Notes: generated by a model not told the origin, from the sequence alone. 56,862 bases of DNA from UBA1672 sp050633325 (GCA_050633325.1 JBOEGH010000019.1:1-56862); one strand, 5' to 3'; shown: positions 1-10,264, counted from the first letter of the stretch. Numbers and translations are program-made.

Positions 1-3000
1 CAAGGTATCGTTACCCGCACCGCCATCTAGAGTATCTGCGCCTGCACCACCGTCCAATGTATTGTTCTGGGCATCACCGGTTATATTGTCGTTACCGATA
101 GAACCGATAACATTTTCAATATTAACAATACTGTCATCGTCACCGCCAGTAACAGTAACCGTTGATGCAACCGCGCCATTTAGGGTAACATTTATCGCTG
201 TAACGCCTGCTAAACTACTATAGTCAATGGTATCACTATCAGCTCCACCATCTATCGTATCACTACCTGCACTGGCAGAAATTGTATCATCACCAGCAAG
301 CGCAAAAACAGTATCCGCACCAGTCGACCCGATAATTGTATCATCCTGATTAGACACATAATAAATCTCAAAATTACTTAGAGTATCTACAGTGCTATCA
401 CCTAAGAATGTTGCATTACCGGCAGAAAGATCAAGGACAACGCCCGCACCGGCAAGGTCATCAAACCTTACTGTATCACTTCCCACGCCACCGTCAAGAA
501 TGTCTGCACCCGCACCACCACGTATAACATCGTCACCAGTTCCACCAATCAACGTATTATTCTGAGCATCACCGGTTATGTTATCATTTCCAACCGAGCC
601 TGTAACATTTTCAATATTAACAATACTGTCATCATCACCACCTGTAACTGTCACAGTGGTGGCAAGCGATTGATTTAGAGTAACAGAAATAGCCGTGACA
701 CCGGCAAGGGAAGAATAATCGATTGTATCAGAACCATCACCACCATCAAGGGTATCCGTACCGGCACTAGCATCTATGCTATCATCCCCTGACAAAGCGA
801 ATACAGTATCCGCACCAGTCGACCCGACAACTGTATCTGCCTGGTTAGTTAGGTAATATTGCTCAAAATTTGTAAAGTTATCAGTACTTCCATCTGCAGA
901 ATAAAAAGCCGTCCCAGCGCCAATATCAATAGAAACACCAAGGCCGATTAATTCATCAAAACGTAAATTGTCAGAACCTGCACCGCCATCAAGAGTATCA
1001 CTACCACCGCCACCACTGATCGTGTCATTACCACCACCACCCATTATGATATTAGCAGCACCGTTTCCGACAATAATATCGTTATTGCCTGATCCGGTAA
1101 TATTCTCGATAGAAAGCAAAGTATCGACACCGCCCTCACCATCGCTAGTCGCCTCACCGGCAGAAAGATCAACTAAAACCGAACCTGAAGAAGCCGAATA
1201 ATCAGCAGTATCAATTCCTGTTCCACCACTGAGAGAATCACTACCCGCACCACCGATCAGAATATCGTCACCGGAGTCGCCCTCTAGAACATCGTCATTA
1301 GCACCACCATCAAGAGTATCATTACCCGCACCACCGACAAGATTATTTACCGCCGTGTCACCAGTAATTACATCATCACCTGATGTTCCTACAACGTTTT
1401 CGAAAGAGCTTATAGTATCATTATCACCACCATCTACGGTAACAGTAACGCTCGCACCACCTGACAAGGTAACTGTTATAAAATTGGCACTGGATGATGA
1501 ATAATCCATAGTATCAGTACCGGTGCCACCATCAATAATGTCACTGCCCGCACTTTGGTGAACCAAATCATCACCAGCCAATGTGCTTATCGTATCTGCA
1601 GATGAAGATCCAAAAACCGTATCATCATTTAATGTTGTGAAATAAAGCTCAAAGTTACTGAATGTATCTATACTTCCATCTACTGCGTATGATGCAGTTT
1701 GCCCTGCAATATCAAGGGTAACGCCAGTGCCCGTTAAATCGTCAAATCGCAATGTATCGACATCCGCGCCACCATCCAAGGTATCAGAACCTGCACCACC
1801 ACGTATGGTGTCATTTCCACCGCCACCCATTATAATGTTACTTTGTATATCACCGGTCACAATATCATCACCACCAGTAGCAATAATATTTTCTACATTT
1901 CGAATAGTGTCATTGTCACCACCATCCACGATGACTGTGCCGTTATTGCTCGCCTGTAAAGTTACATTAATAAAGTTAATAGCACCCAATCCCGAATAGT
2001 CAGCAGTATCGACATCCGCACCGCCATCTATTACGTCATTACCCGCGCTTCCTATGAAGGTATCACCACCACCTTGACCTTCTAAAGTGTCATTTCCGCC
2101 CGCACCATTTATTATGTCACTACCATCGCCACCACGTATGGTATTATCATTTGCATCGCCATCAATAGTATCACCAAACGCGGAACCTGTAAGATTTTCG
2201 ATGGATATTAACGTATCACTACCGCCATCACCATCATCTGACACTAAGTTCGCGGACATATCAGCAGTAATCGCAGAACCGGCAGACGTATAATCCGCAG
2301 TATCAATATCCGCGCCACCATCAAGAGTGTCGTTACCTCCGGCGCCATAAAGGATATCACCGCCACTGCCACCTTGCAGGTTATTAATAGATGCATCACC
2401 CGATATTGTATCACCACTTGCCGAACCCAGAACATTTTCAATATTCAGCAGAGTATCAGAACCACCATCACCATCGTTACTAGCAACCCCTGCACCAAGG
2501 TCAACAACAACCCCTGCCGCGGCTGTGCTGTAATCCGCAGTATCAGTACCAAGACCACCGTCTAATGTATCATTACCACCGTTACCTCCAATGGAATCAT
2601 CACCGGAAAAACCATCTATTACGTTGTCACCACCATCACCATAAATGGTATCATTACCAGACGTACCAATAACATTTTCAATATTACGAACAGTATCATT
2701 ATCACCGCCATCAGCAACGACAGTCGCGTCAACGCCACCATTAAGGGTTAATGTGATAAAATTAACGCCTACAGCAGCAGAATAATCAAGAGTATCTGAA
2801 TCCGCACCGCCATCCAACACATCAGACCCGACACTAGCAAGGAACGTATCATCACCTCCACCACCGGAAATATTATCCACCCCGCCTTGCCCATCAAAGA
2901 CGTTAGCACCACCGTCACCGGTGATTGTGTCATCAAAGGCAGAACCGGTAACATTTTCTATGCCCAACAAAGTATCACTGCCACCGTCACCATCATCAGA

Positions 3001-5079
3001 AGCACTTCCTGAAACAAGATTAACAGTAACAGCAGAAGCAGCCAGAGAGTAACTTACGGTATCAGAGCCAACACCACCATCGATCGTATCATCACCACCA
3101 CGCCCGGCCAGAATATCATCACCAGCAGAACCGTCGATTACATTATCAACACTATCACCGGTTATAATATCATTACCTGAAGTACCTACAACATTTTCAA
3201 TGTTCCTAATTGTCTGGTTATCGCCACCATCAACAATTACAACCGCATCATTAGAAGTATCAAGAGTTAAGGAAACAAAATTCACAGAACCGTTTAAGCT
3301 TGTAAAATTAACAGTATCAGTACCTGCCTCACCATCAAGGATATCATTACCTGCACTAACGTAAAACAGGTCATCACCCGCACCGGCAAGAAACACGTTA
3401 TTGGCAGAATCACCTGTTAATGTATCTGCACCACTTCCGGTATATATATTTTCAACTTCTTTAACGCGGTCCTCTTGTTCATTAACACCAAAAGCATCCA
3501 CCTTAGCAACCGCATAGCCACCAAGAACATCGCCCATATCCAACTCAATATTAACGGTTTCGGATGAATAATCTAAGGTATCAACGCCACCGCCACCAAC
3601 GATAGTATCATTACCATCACCAGACACAATCAAGTCGTCACCCGCGCCACCCACTAAGGTATCGTCACCTGAATTACCGTATATCTCGTCGTTACCATCA
3701 CCACCATTAATAGTATCATCAACCAAACCACCATGAATGATGTCATCTCCGCTTCCGGTGAAAATACGATTAGAGTTAGGATCATTTGCAAGAACCCATA
3801 CACTGTCTCCGCTACCATTTGTATAGTTCAAGTCACCCGGGCCAAGAACATCTTTGACCTCAACCAACTGATCACCATCTACTGTAACAATAGTTTCACT
3901 AGGTATTATAAGTGGAGCATCTGGGTTTAGAGCCTGATACAATACAGGATTAAATTCCCCCTCTAAGGAAATATTAATCGTAAAACTATCTGTACTTGGA
4001 ACATCGTATCTGAGTATTAGTTGATGAGCACCTGAAGCAGACAACGCAGGATTATCAATACTATACCCATCAGCAGTCAATGTTGCCCCAACTATCTCAA
4101 ACCCGGCGGGAAACCCTGAAATAGTAAGATTAGTAACTTCAAAGCCATCGGGAAACATAGGGGTTATATCTATTACCCTAGACATCTGCCCAGTTCCAAA
4201 AAACTCAGGATTATCCGCATAAACTACTACGTCAGAAACCTCATCGGTAAGGTTAATAACCTCCGTTGAGAACTGAACGTTATTAGATGGATTAAAGAAC
4301 GAAGCCTCGGAACCGCCACCACCATCAAAAACCTGCTTAAAAACACCGGGTGAAACTTCCTCAACAGCACTTTCAGAAGAAACCTGAAGCAAATTTGCTT
4401 CAAATAAGACTATATCTTCGGGCTCGGGGTCAGCAGTAAAAGTATTCTCTTCCGGCGCATCATCTTGACTAACTGCTGAGCTGGAGGATTCCTCAACCGC
4501 CACATTAGATGAGGTACCTTCTTCATCAACCGCTGTAGCACTAGCATTACTGGTGAATTCTTCATTAGAAGTATTTGGATTTTCATCCTCAACCTCTATG
4601 CGATACTGCGCCTCCAATTCGGACATAGAAACCAGTATCATTTCGGAAGTTTCCGCATCATCGGAATCGCTTTCCGTACCTTCATCACCCTTATCAGTTT
4701 TTTCAGGCAATATACTGGATATGGCAATGTAATCTTCTAGGGTAAGGTTACCTACCTCACCCAAGGTAGACAAAAGATTTTGTATAGAGACGAATTGGTC
4801 ATCAAATATAAACTCTATGGCTTCTTCTTCATCAAACATGAACAAAGCCGCGCCTATCAAGGTAATTTGGGCATCTGTGTTTTTATCTGTAATAAGCAAA
4901 TCAGAGCCAAGGATATCTATCTTAATAAATTCAAGATCGGCACCATTAATATGGACAGTAGTATCACCAGAAACAGCAACTGATACCTTACCACCTGGGG
5001 CAGGCATGGAAACAGAGACCTTAGACTTAACGTCCTCCCCACCATCTTGCACGGTGCCGTCTACTTGTTCCTTATCCAA
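1..5079 (-). CDS. Giant RTX-repeat (hemolysin-type calcium-binding) secreted protein, C-terminus beyond the window
   Basis: The minus strand is open from about 5079 to the left edge (about 1690 codons visible). Residues 1-130 form a compact beta-rich region (start of text VSMPAPGGKVSV) that resembles the prefix domains of large type I-secreted adhesins. Residues about 130-260 are acidic and Ser/Thr/Glu-rich, followed by a globular stretch to about residue 400. From there on the protein is an array of glycine/aspartate nonapeptides (GGxGxDxLx type) such as GGDGNDEIYGNSGDDTL, which bind calcium after export. The first in-frame stop upstream is two codons before a TTG at 5079; GTG at 5052 is an alternative start, so the start is uncertain. 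A type I exporter lies divergently at 6874-10264, so this is its likely substrate. An adhesin or S-layer-like role is inferred; no enzymatic domain is visible. The C-terminal secretion signal is outside the window. Confidence 0.9.
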   Translation of the reverse strand, partial: MDKEQVDGTVQDGGEDVKSKVSVSMPAPGGKVSVAVSGDTTVHINGADLEFIKIDILGSDLLITDKNTDAQITLIGAALFMFDEEEAIEFIFDDQFVSIQNLLSTLGEVGNLTLEDYIAISSILPEKTDKGDEGTESDSDDAETSEMILVSMSELEAQYRIEVEDENPNTSNEEFTSNASATAVDEEGTSSNVAVEESSSSAVSQDDAPEENTFTADPEPEDIVLFEANLLQVSSESAVEEVSPGVFKQVFDGGGGSEASFFNPSNNVQFSTEVINLTDEVSDVVVYADNPEFFGTGQMSRVIDITPMFPDGFEVTNLTISGFPAGFEIVGATLTADGYSIDNPALSASGAHQLILRYDVPSTDSFTINISLEGEFNPVLYQALNPDAPLIIPSETIVTVDGDQLVEVKDVLGPGDLNYTNGSGDSVWVLANDPNSNRIFTGSGDDIIHGGLVDDTINGGDGNDEIYGNSGDDTLVGGAGDDLIVSGDGNDTIVGGGGVDTLDYSSETVNIELDMGDVLGGYAVAKVDAFGVNEQEDRVKEVENIYTGSGADTLTGDSANNVFLAGAGDDLFYVSAGNDILDGEAGTDTVNFTSLNGSVNFVSLTLDTSNDAVVIVDGGDNQTIRNIENVVGTSGNDIITGDSVDNVIDGSAGDDILAGRGGDDTIDGGVGSDTVSYSLAASAVTVNLVSGSASDDGDGGSDTLLGIENVTGSAFDDTITGDGGANVFDGQGGVDNISGGGGDDTFLASVGSDVLDGGADSDTLDYSAAVGVNFITLTLNGGVDATVVADGGDNDTVRNIENVIGTSGNDTIYGDGGDNVIDGFSGDDSIGGNGGNDTLDGGLGTDTADYSTAAAGVVVDLGAGVASNDGDGGSDTLLNIENVLGSASGDTISGDASINNLQGGSGGDILYGAGGNDTLDGGADIDTADYTSAGSAITADMSANLVSDDGDGGSDTLISIENLTGSAFGDTIDGDANDNTIRGGDGSDIINGAGGNDTLEGQGGGDTFIGSAGNDVIDGGADVDTADYSGLGAINFINVTLQASNNGTVIVDGGDNDTIRNVENIIATGGDDIVTGDIQSNIIMGGGGNDTIRGGAGSDTLDGGADVDTLRFDDLTGTGVTLDIAGQTASYAVDGSIDTFSNFELYFTTLNDDTVFGSSSADTISTLAGDDLVHQSAGSDIIDGGTGTDTMDYSSSSANFITVTLSGGASVTVTVDGGDNDTISSFENVVGTSGDDVITGDTAVNNLVGGAGNDTLDGGANDDVLEGDSGDDILIGGAGSDSLSGGTGIDTADYSASSGSVLVDLSAGEATSDGEGGVDTLLSIENITGSGNNDIIVGNGAANIIMGGGGNDTISGGGGSDTLDGGAGSDNLRFDELIGLGVSIDIGAGTAFYSADGSTDNFTNFEQYYLTNQADTVVGSTGADTVFALSGDDSIDASAGTDTLDGGDGSDTIDYSSLAGVTAISVTLNQSLATTVTVTGGDDDSIVNIENVTGSVGNDNITGDAQNNTLIGGTGDDVIRGGAGADILDGGVGSDTVRFDDLAGAGVVLDLSAGNATFLGDSTVDTLSNFEIYYVSNQDDTIIGSTGADTVFALAGDDTISASAGSDTIDGGADSDTIDYSSLAGVTAINVTLNGAVASTVTVTGGDDDSIVNIENVIGSIGNDNITGDAQNNTLDGGAGADTLDGGAGNDTL
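109..3459 (-). repeat. Higher-order in-frame repeats inside the RTX protein
   Basis: Eleven copies of a module centred on the peptide NIENV (or close variants such as SIENI, NIENL, VENIY) occur on the minus strand, with the Val/Ile/Leu codon at plus-strand positions 109, 604, 1099, 1393, 1885, 2191, 2431, 2671, 2950, 3190 and 3445. Spacings are 495, 495, 294, 492, 306, 240, 240, 279, 240 and 255 bp, all multiples of three. Two unit sizes are therefore mixed: about 80 residues (one Ca-binding block) and about 164-165 residues (two blocks, the second with a D(N/D)TxFxNFExYY-type linker). Peptide conservation is high but third positions differ, so the duplications are not very recent. Confidence 0.85.
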
Positions 5080-5267
5080 AACTCAGATATACCTTTCTCA
5101 GAATCCTAAAATTACCCATAAACTATACAGATAACCCATTAATTTATTCTTAAAAATACCGTTAATATTTGACAATAGAGGCACGCACAAGAATCACGCG
5201 CACCAAAGATCAGGCCAGATAAACCCGATTAATTCTAAGAAAAAAATAAAACTAAGTAAAGAGCAAA

Positions 5268-6404
5268 ATGGTAAACAAAGAAATACCAACAAGAATATTC
5301 TCAAACCAAAGTAGAGAACACAAAACTATACACATAAAAAAAACCTACCCCATGTATAAGTCTTTGCTACAAAACAATATCTCACATAATCTATACGCTC
5401 AAATATCTTCAAGGCTCACTTCGATGCGTTTTCTACTACTAGGTATAGCTATTTCATGTCTTGGCGTTAGCAATAACGCCTACGCGAACGATGCCAAACA
5501 GCCATGGACAGCCGAAAAAATCGAGTGGCAAGTAATGCGCGTTAAGAACAAAAGCGATAAAAACGTTTGTCTCGTGCGTTGGAAATACGATCACGACGTA
5601 TCACTATCTTTTATAAAAAAGGGTGAAGGATATGCTTTTTTACTAAAGACCCCAAAGGAAGATCCTGAGGGTTTAGAAATGCCCAAACTTAAAAAGGGTG
5701 AAAGCTATTACGGAGTATTGGAAAAGAAAAGCGAGTCCATAAACCAACTTACCGCTATTGCTAATTCAAATAACTCTCTGGTAATGAAACTTCCTGGCAA
5801 AAATAAACACATTCAGAATTTTAAATCCCTCAAAGAATTATCACTTTTCTTTGCAGACTCCGTTATGGACTTGCCACTCCCAAATGCTGCCGAAAACTTT
5901 GAAGCATTCTCCCAATGCTTGAATACGTTAAGCGATACAAACGACACCGAAAAGAAAGAACTAAACCATAGAGCAGTGGAAAATATCAGGGAAATTAATG
6001 ACGACCTTAGCATCCCTCCCGCTATGCCCGCATTTAAACGCGGAAAAACAAAATTAAGCGTTTTAGAAGACTACAAGAAACAAAACCAAAACAATGATTA
6101 CAAAGAGATAAACGCAAGTTTACTGAAAAAGCTGCGAATATTAGAAAATGAAAAAGAAGGCTTAAGAAAAAAATTACTGTATCTAACGCAAGATGCATAT
6201 ATTGCAGACTTGGTTGCATGCGAACCTAGTGGCGGACAAGATGATAATATCGGAAAAGCACAGTTAGAAGCAGGCTATGAAGCAATTATTCAACGACTTA
6301 AAACAGATAACCAGAATTTAAAACGAGAGAACCAAGAACTTGTAAAAGGCTTTAAAGAAACAAATGAGAGCCTTAACACATGCCAATCACTGATAGAGCA
6401 ATAA
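5268..6404 (+). CDS. Exported protein of unknown function with C-terminal coiled coil, beside the type I exporter
   Basis: I do not recognise a family. The ORF of 378 residues contains an internal signal peptide-like segment starting at Met53 (MRFLLLGIAISCLGVSNNAYA, cleavage likely after AYA). Either translation starts at ATG 5424, which has AAGG nine bases upstream and would give a clean signal peptide and about 326 residues, or at ATG 5268, preceded by AAAGAG. The mature part begins with a small beta-rich region (about residues 80-150) containing one Cys, and residues about 275-378 are strongly helical with heptad-like Leu/Lys/Glu patterning and a short Cys-containing tail. It is the first of four co-directional genes leading into the type I exporter with short gaps, so a periplasmic role connected with secretion of the RTX protein is plausible but inferred. 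Confidence 0.7.
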   Translation: MVNKEIPTRIFSNQSREHKTIHIKKTYPMYKSLLQNNISHNLYAQISSRLTSMRFLLLGIAISCLGVSNNAYANDAKQPWTAEKIEWQVMRVKNKSDKNVCLVRWKYDHDVSLSFIKKGEGYAFLLKTPKEDPEGLEMPKLKKGESYYGVLEKKSESINQLTAIANSNNSLVMKLPGKNKHIQNFKSLKELSLFFADSVMDLPLPNAAENFEAFSQCLNTLSDTNDTEKKELNHRAVENIREINDDLSIPPAMPAFKRGKTKLSVLEDYKKQNQNNDYKEINASLLKKLRILENEKEGLRKKLLYLTQDAYIADLVACEPSGGQDDNIGKAQLEAGYEAIIQRLKTDNQNLKRENQELVKGFKETNESLNTCQSLIEQ

Positions 6405-6431
6405 AACACTATTAATCAAGGACGCACAATA

Positions 6432-6842
6432 ATGGCAAAAAAAGTAAAAAAAATCGAACTAGTCGAAGCCATAATATGTGACCAAATACAAGAAAGACCA
6501 AATGGCAAATACTCTCTGATTGACGTATACCCTAAGGATATCGCGCTTAACAAAATACCTTGCGAAATAGCTGTATCTTTATGGCTTAACTTTTCTATTA
6601 ATATTTTAGAAGAAATACAAATAGATGTAAAAATATCAGGCAAAGACGCAATCGCGGAAGAAATAATCATTCCAGTTAAAATCGATCAAGCAAACACATT
6701 AGGTGATTTAATAACTGTTCCGTTGATTTTGAAAAACATCCCCCTAACCTTCCAAGGGGCAGGAGAGATTACGATATCTTACAAATATGAAAAAACTAAA
6801 TGGAAGGTTGCTCGTAATATTTCGGTTCAACGCCTGAATTAA
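6432..6842 (+). CDS. Small beta-rich protein of unknown function
   Basis: This 136-residue protein has no signal peptide or membrane segment. It opens with a basic stretch (MAKKVKKIELVEAIICDQ) and then a pattern (CDQ...GKYSLIDVYP) reminiscent of the DUF6941-like small beta-sandwich proteins, which typically begin with a Cys-Asp and a 'GKxSxxGvfd' stretch; this is memory-based and weak. The rest alternates hydrophobic and charged residues as in beta strands. The start ATG has AAGGA about nine bases upstream. It sits 27 bp after the exported coiled-coil protein and 31 bp before the ABC exporter gene, so it is probably part of the same transcript. No function can be assigned. Confidence 0.65.
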   Translation: MAKKVKKIELVEAIICDQIQERPNGKYSLIDVYPKDIALNKIPCEIAVSLWLNFSINILEEIQIDVKISGKDAIAEEIIIPVKIDQANTLGDLITVPLILKNIPLTFQGAGEITISYKYEKTKWKVARNISVQRLN

Positions 6843-6873
6843 TAGAATAATTACAAAGACCAACATAAAAAAT

Positions 6874-8982
6874 ATGACGCATGAAAAGCCCCATTTAGAC
6901 GCCTCTTTTTTTCAAGATTCTATACAAAGAATCATGCAGTTTTACGATCTACAAATCGATTTACAAGGCGTATTTGACAGCACCCCTATTGAAAAACACT
7001 CCCTACACCACATCAATCTAAAAGATATCTGTGAATCTATTGGTCTGAGCGTACAAAAGGTCAAATGCAGTTTAGAACAGATCACACACCTAAATGCGCC
7101 TGCGATTTTAGACTTAGACAACAAAATATGCACTTATATACCAAGTATTTCAGGTGATGGGCAGTTTATCGTTTCGAACAACCAAAATGAACCTCCAACC
7201 ATAGAAACCATTGCGCAAGAATATAAAGGGTTTTGCTATGTCGTGAAGCATAAGGATCAAGATTCTACTATCGATATATCACATATGAAGAAAGGCCATG
7301 CCCTCGATTGGTTTTGGAATCCATTAGTATCATTTTGGGATCGTTATGCGGAAATTGTACTTGCCACTTGTTTCATTAACATTTTGGCGTTGGCTATACC
7401 ATTATACACTTTAAACGTATATGACAGAGTCGTTGTTAATTTTGTCGAAGACACGTTGGTTTTCCTAACAATTGGCGTCATAACGGCAATCATATTTGAT
7501 TTCTTGTTCAAGACATTAAGAGCGCACATAATAGAGCGTATAGCAGTAAAAATATCCGGCGAATACGATGTAAAACTTATGGATCGGATGCTAAACATCA
7601 AAGATGTAGACCTACACCTTTCCACTGGTGAAAAGTCAAACCTGTTCAGAGAATTGCACGGAATAAGAGATTTCTATGCTTCAAGGCTTGTACCCACCTT
7701 GGTTGATTTACCATTCTTCCTACTATTTACGTTTATCATATATCTTTTGGCCGCACCGCTTGCGATTATCCCAATTGTTGCCGCCACAGTTATAATTATT
7801 ATCAACTTATTAGCACAGCCTCTGGTCTCCAGACACACAGCGCAATACTTCACAGCAATGCAAAGTAAATCCGCGCATCTGATAGAAATGCTAAATGGAC
7901 TTTCAACAATAAAGACATTAGGAGCAACAGGTAACAAACTATTTAAATGGCAACAAATCGCAGATAACTCGGCAAAAGCATCATGTTACAACACAATGAT
8001 CAGTCAAACAGTTGCAAACCTTTCTGCTTTAACCACACAAATAGCACAGGTGAGTATAGTATTTTTCGGCGCATATCTTATATATGATGCAAGCCTGACC
8101 GTTGGAGGACTTGTCGCTTGCTCTATCATTTATGGTCGTTCAATTGCACCAATCGTAACAATGGCCAGCGTTTTATCGCGTTTAAAACAATCAAATGACG
8201 TACTGAAAACAATTGATAAGATCTTTCAACTTCCCAACGACAATGAAAGAAAAACGGAAAAAAGCGCAAAAGGACCATTTAAAGGTGATATTAAAATAAG
8301 GGATTTAACATATCAGTATCCCGATCAAGCACACCCTGCCCTTTATAAAATAAATCTGGACATCAAGGCAGGTGAACATATCGGGCTAATCGGAAAAACG
8401 GGTGCAGGCAAAAGCACGTTAAGTGACATTTTGGTCGGCATGATAAATCCAAATGAGGGTAAAACATATTTAGATAGCTTCACATACGATTCTATTGCCG
8501 ATACTGAATTGAAAAGATCGGTTGGCTATGTTCCGCAAAATGGCCACTTCTTTAACGGCAGCATGCAAGACAACATAACCATGGGGCACGACAACATAAG
8601 CCAAGAAGACCTTGAACGCGCAATACATATGTCTGGCCTTGATTTAGTGATGAGCCAAACTGCCGAAGGTCTTGATATGAATGTAGGGGAAAGTGGAAAG
8701 CGATTATCCGGCGGGCAGAAACAAGCCCTGTCCCTTGCCCGTGCATTCGTTAGAAACCCGCAGATACTTATCTTTGATGAGCCAACAACCGGAATGGATA
8801 ACGCATTAGAAGCCCGTGTAACTAACAGCATAAAAACATTCATAAAAGATAAAACTTTTATCATGATTACTCACAGAACAAGTCTACTGCCGCTTGTTTC
8901 TAGACTTATTCTTTTGGATCAAGGGCAGATTATTGCAGACGGAGGACGTGATGACATTCTTAAAAAACTCTCAAAGCGTTAG
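6874..8982 (+). CDS. Type I secretion system ABC transporter (permease and ATPase fused)
   Basis: A 702-residue inner-membrane exporter. Residues 1-140 resemble a C39 peptidase-like domain, but there is no catalytic Cys-His arrangement, as in the LapB/HlyB group where this region only binds the substrate. Residues about 150-430 hold the six-helix transmembrane domain with long hydrophobic stretches. The nucleotide-binding domain follows: Walker A GKTGAGKST (about residue 508), signature LSGGQKQALSLARA (about 610), Walker B ILIFDEPTTGMD (about 630) and the switch His in ITHRTSLL. Length fits RTX-protein exporters (about 700). The gene overlaps the downstream membrane fusion gene by 32 bp, indicating translational coupling. 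The likely substrate is the divergent RTX protein at 1-5079. No TolC-type outer membrane component is in the window. Confidence 0.93.
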   Translation: MTHEKPHLDASFFQDSIQRIMQFYDLQIDLQGVFDSTPIEKHSLHHINLKDICESIGLSVQKVKCSLEQITHLNAPAILDLDNKICTYIPSISGDGQFIVSNNQNEPPTIETIAQEYKGFCYVVKHKDQDSTIDISHMKKGHALDWFWNPLVSFWDRYAEIVLATCFINILALAIPLYTLNVYDRVVVNFVEDTLVFLTIGVITAIIFDFLFKTLRAHIIERIAVKISGEYDVKLMDRMLNIKDVDLHLSTGEKSNLFRELHGIRDFYASRLVPTLVDLPFFLLFTFIIYLLAAPLAIIPIVAATVIIIINLLAQPLVSRHTAQYFTAMQSKSAHLIEMLNGLSTIKTLGATGNKLFKWQQIADNSAKASCYNTMISQTVANLSALTTQIAQVSIVFFGAYLIYDASLTVGGLVACSIIYGRSIAPIVTMASVLSRLKQSNDVLKTIDKIFQLPNDNERKTEKSAKGPFKGDIKIRDLTYQYPDQAHPALYKINLDIKAGEHIGLIGKTGAGKSTLSDILVGMINPNEGKTYLDSFTYDSIADTELKRSVGYVPQNGHFFNGSMQDNITMGHDNISQEDLERAIHMSGLDLVMSQTAEGLDMNVGESGKRLSGGQKQALSLARAFVRNPQILIFDEPTTGMDNALEARVTNSIKTFIKDKTFIMITHRTSLLPLVSRLILLDQGQIIADGGRDDILKKLSKR

Positions 8983-10264
8983 ACTAGGCGACCTTCAGCC
9001 AAGCAATAACATCGGTTTTGGTAAATATAGATTAACATTATATCTGTGCTCATTATGTATTGTAGTTTTCTTAATATGGAGCGCATTCACCACCATAAAC
9101 TTACATGTACGTGGTATCGGAAAAATTATTCCGTCGGGAAAAATCAGGGCAATACAACATCTTGAAGGGGGCATAGTTAAAGGAATACATATAAAAGAAG
9201 GGCAAATAGTAAAAGAAGGAGATGTTCTGTTTCAGTTGGAAAATGCACGCGCAGAATCCGACATGAAAGAGATACAAGTAGAGCTTAGCGCCTTAAAACT
9301 TAAAAAAACCAGACTTCAAGCAGAACTCGATTTAAAAGAAGAGCTTATTTTTTCGAAAGATGACCTCAATAAGTACCGCGAAATTTGTAATAATGAGATC
9401 CAAATATTTAACATCAGAAACAAAGAATTTCATGAAAAAAAGCAGATATTTAAAAACCAGATGAACCAAAAAGTTCTTAGCCTTGATGAAATGCAAAGCA
9501 CTGTTAAGAATATTGACCAAGAAATGAAGAATGCGAAACAGCAGCTATCCATCCGTAAAAAGCTTGTAAAAACCGGTGCTATATCACAAAGCCAGTACCT
9601 GGAAACTGACAGTAAAGTTAAAAGCTTCACCACTCGGATATCTAAATTAAGAAAAGAAATACCAGTCGTTAAATCTGAAATTTCAGAAATTCTAAACCTG
9701 TTGGAAGAAATGAAACAAAACTGGCGCTATACTATTGCTAACGAATTAAACCAAACAGAATTATCAATCCAGAAACTTAATGAACGTATTAAATCTTTCA
9801 ACGATGCAGTTAACCGCAAAGATGTTTTATCTTCCATAAATGGTGTTATCAAAGCCATAACTATTAACACCATAGGCGGCGTTGTACAGCCGGGACAAGT
9901 AATAGCAGAGATAATACCACTACAAGAAAACTTAATTGTTGAGGCGCAGATATCGACAGAAGATAGAGGAAAAATATGGCTAGGGTTGCCTGTAATCGCG
10001 AAAATCACCGCTTATGACTATTCTGTTTATGGCGGTGTGAACGGAAAACTTTCGTACATAAGTGCAGATAGTTTTATAGATAACCAAAACAAACAATATT
10101 ACATTGTTCAAATTGAACTGGAAAATTCAACGATAGCAGATGAGAAACCGCTTCTTCCGGGAATGGCCGCGGAGATAAACATCCTAGCGAACGAAATATC
10201 TATTCTAGATGCTATCCTAAGACCATTTAGAAAATTACGTGATAACGCAATTCGTGAAATATAA
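8951..10264 (+). CDS. HlyD-family type I secretion membrane fusion protein
   Basis: The periplasmic adaptor of the type I exporter, bridging the ABC transporter and an outer membrane channel. The start is ATG 8951, chosen because GGAGG sits five bases upstream at 8941-8945; an upstream TTG at 8894 lies deeper inside the ABC gene and has no comparable site. The resulting 437 residues contain one N-terminal membrane helix (LYLCSLCIVVFLIWSAF), a biotinyl/lipoyl-like beta domain (GKIRAIQHLEGGIVKGIHIK, the conserved HlyD segment around residues 60-80), a long alpha-helical hairpin (about residues 95-280) with heptad repeats, and a C-terminal beta-barrel region with the family hallmark GxxVxPGQVIAEIIP. 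It overlaps the end of the ABC gene and ends the operon. Confidence 0.93.
   Translation: MTFLKNSQSVRLGDLQPSNNIGFGKYRLTLYLCSLCIVVFLIWSAFTTINLHVRGIGKIIPSGKIRAIQHLEGGIVKGIHIKEGQIVKEGDVLFQLENARAESDMKEIQVELSALKLKKTRLQAELDLKEELIFSKDDLNKYREICNNEIQIFNIRNKEFHEKKQIFKNQMNQKVLSLDEMQSTVKNIDQEMKNAKQQLSIRKKLVKTGAISQSQYLETDSKVKSFTTRISKLRKEIPVVKSEISEILNLLEEMKQNWRYTIANELNQTELSIQKLNERIKSFNDAVNRKDVLSSINGVIKAITINTIGGVVQPGQVIAEIIPLQENLIVEAQISTEDRGKIWLGLPVIAKITAYDYSVYGGVNGKLSYISADSFIDNQNKQYYIVQIELENSTIADEKPLLPGMAAEINILANEISILDAILRPFRKLRDNAIREI

Noticed and set aside
109..3459. Regular repeats that could suggest a CRISPR or satellite array
   Set aside because: All spacings are multiples of three and the frame stays open; it is a protein repeat array.
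968..5134. Several plus-strand ORFs of 60-105 residues (968-1201, 1727-1999, 2087-2293, 3733-3930, 4780-5134)
   Set aside because: They are antisense shadows of the RTX coding array; their Pro/Ser/Ile-rich composition is the reverse reading of Gly/Asp repeats.
8894..8950. TTG start for the HlyD-like gene
   Set aside because: No ribosome binding site, while ATG 8951 has GGAGG five bases upstream.
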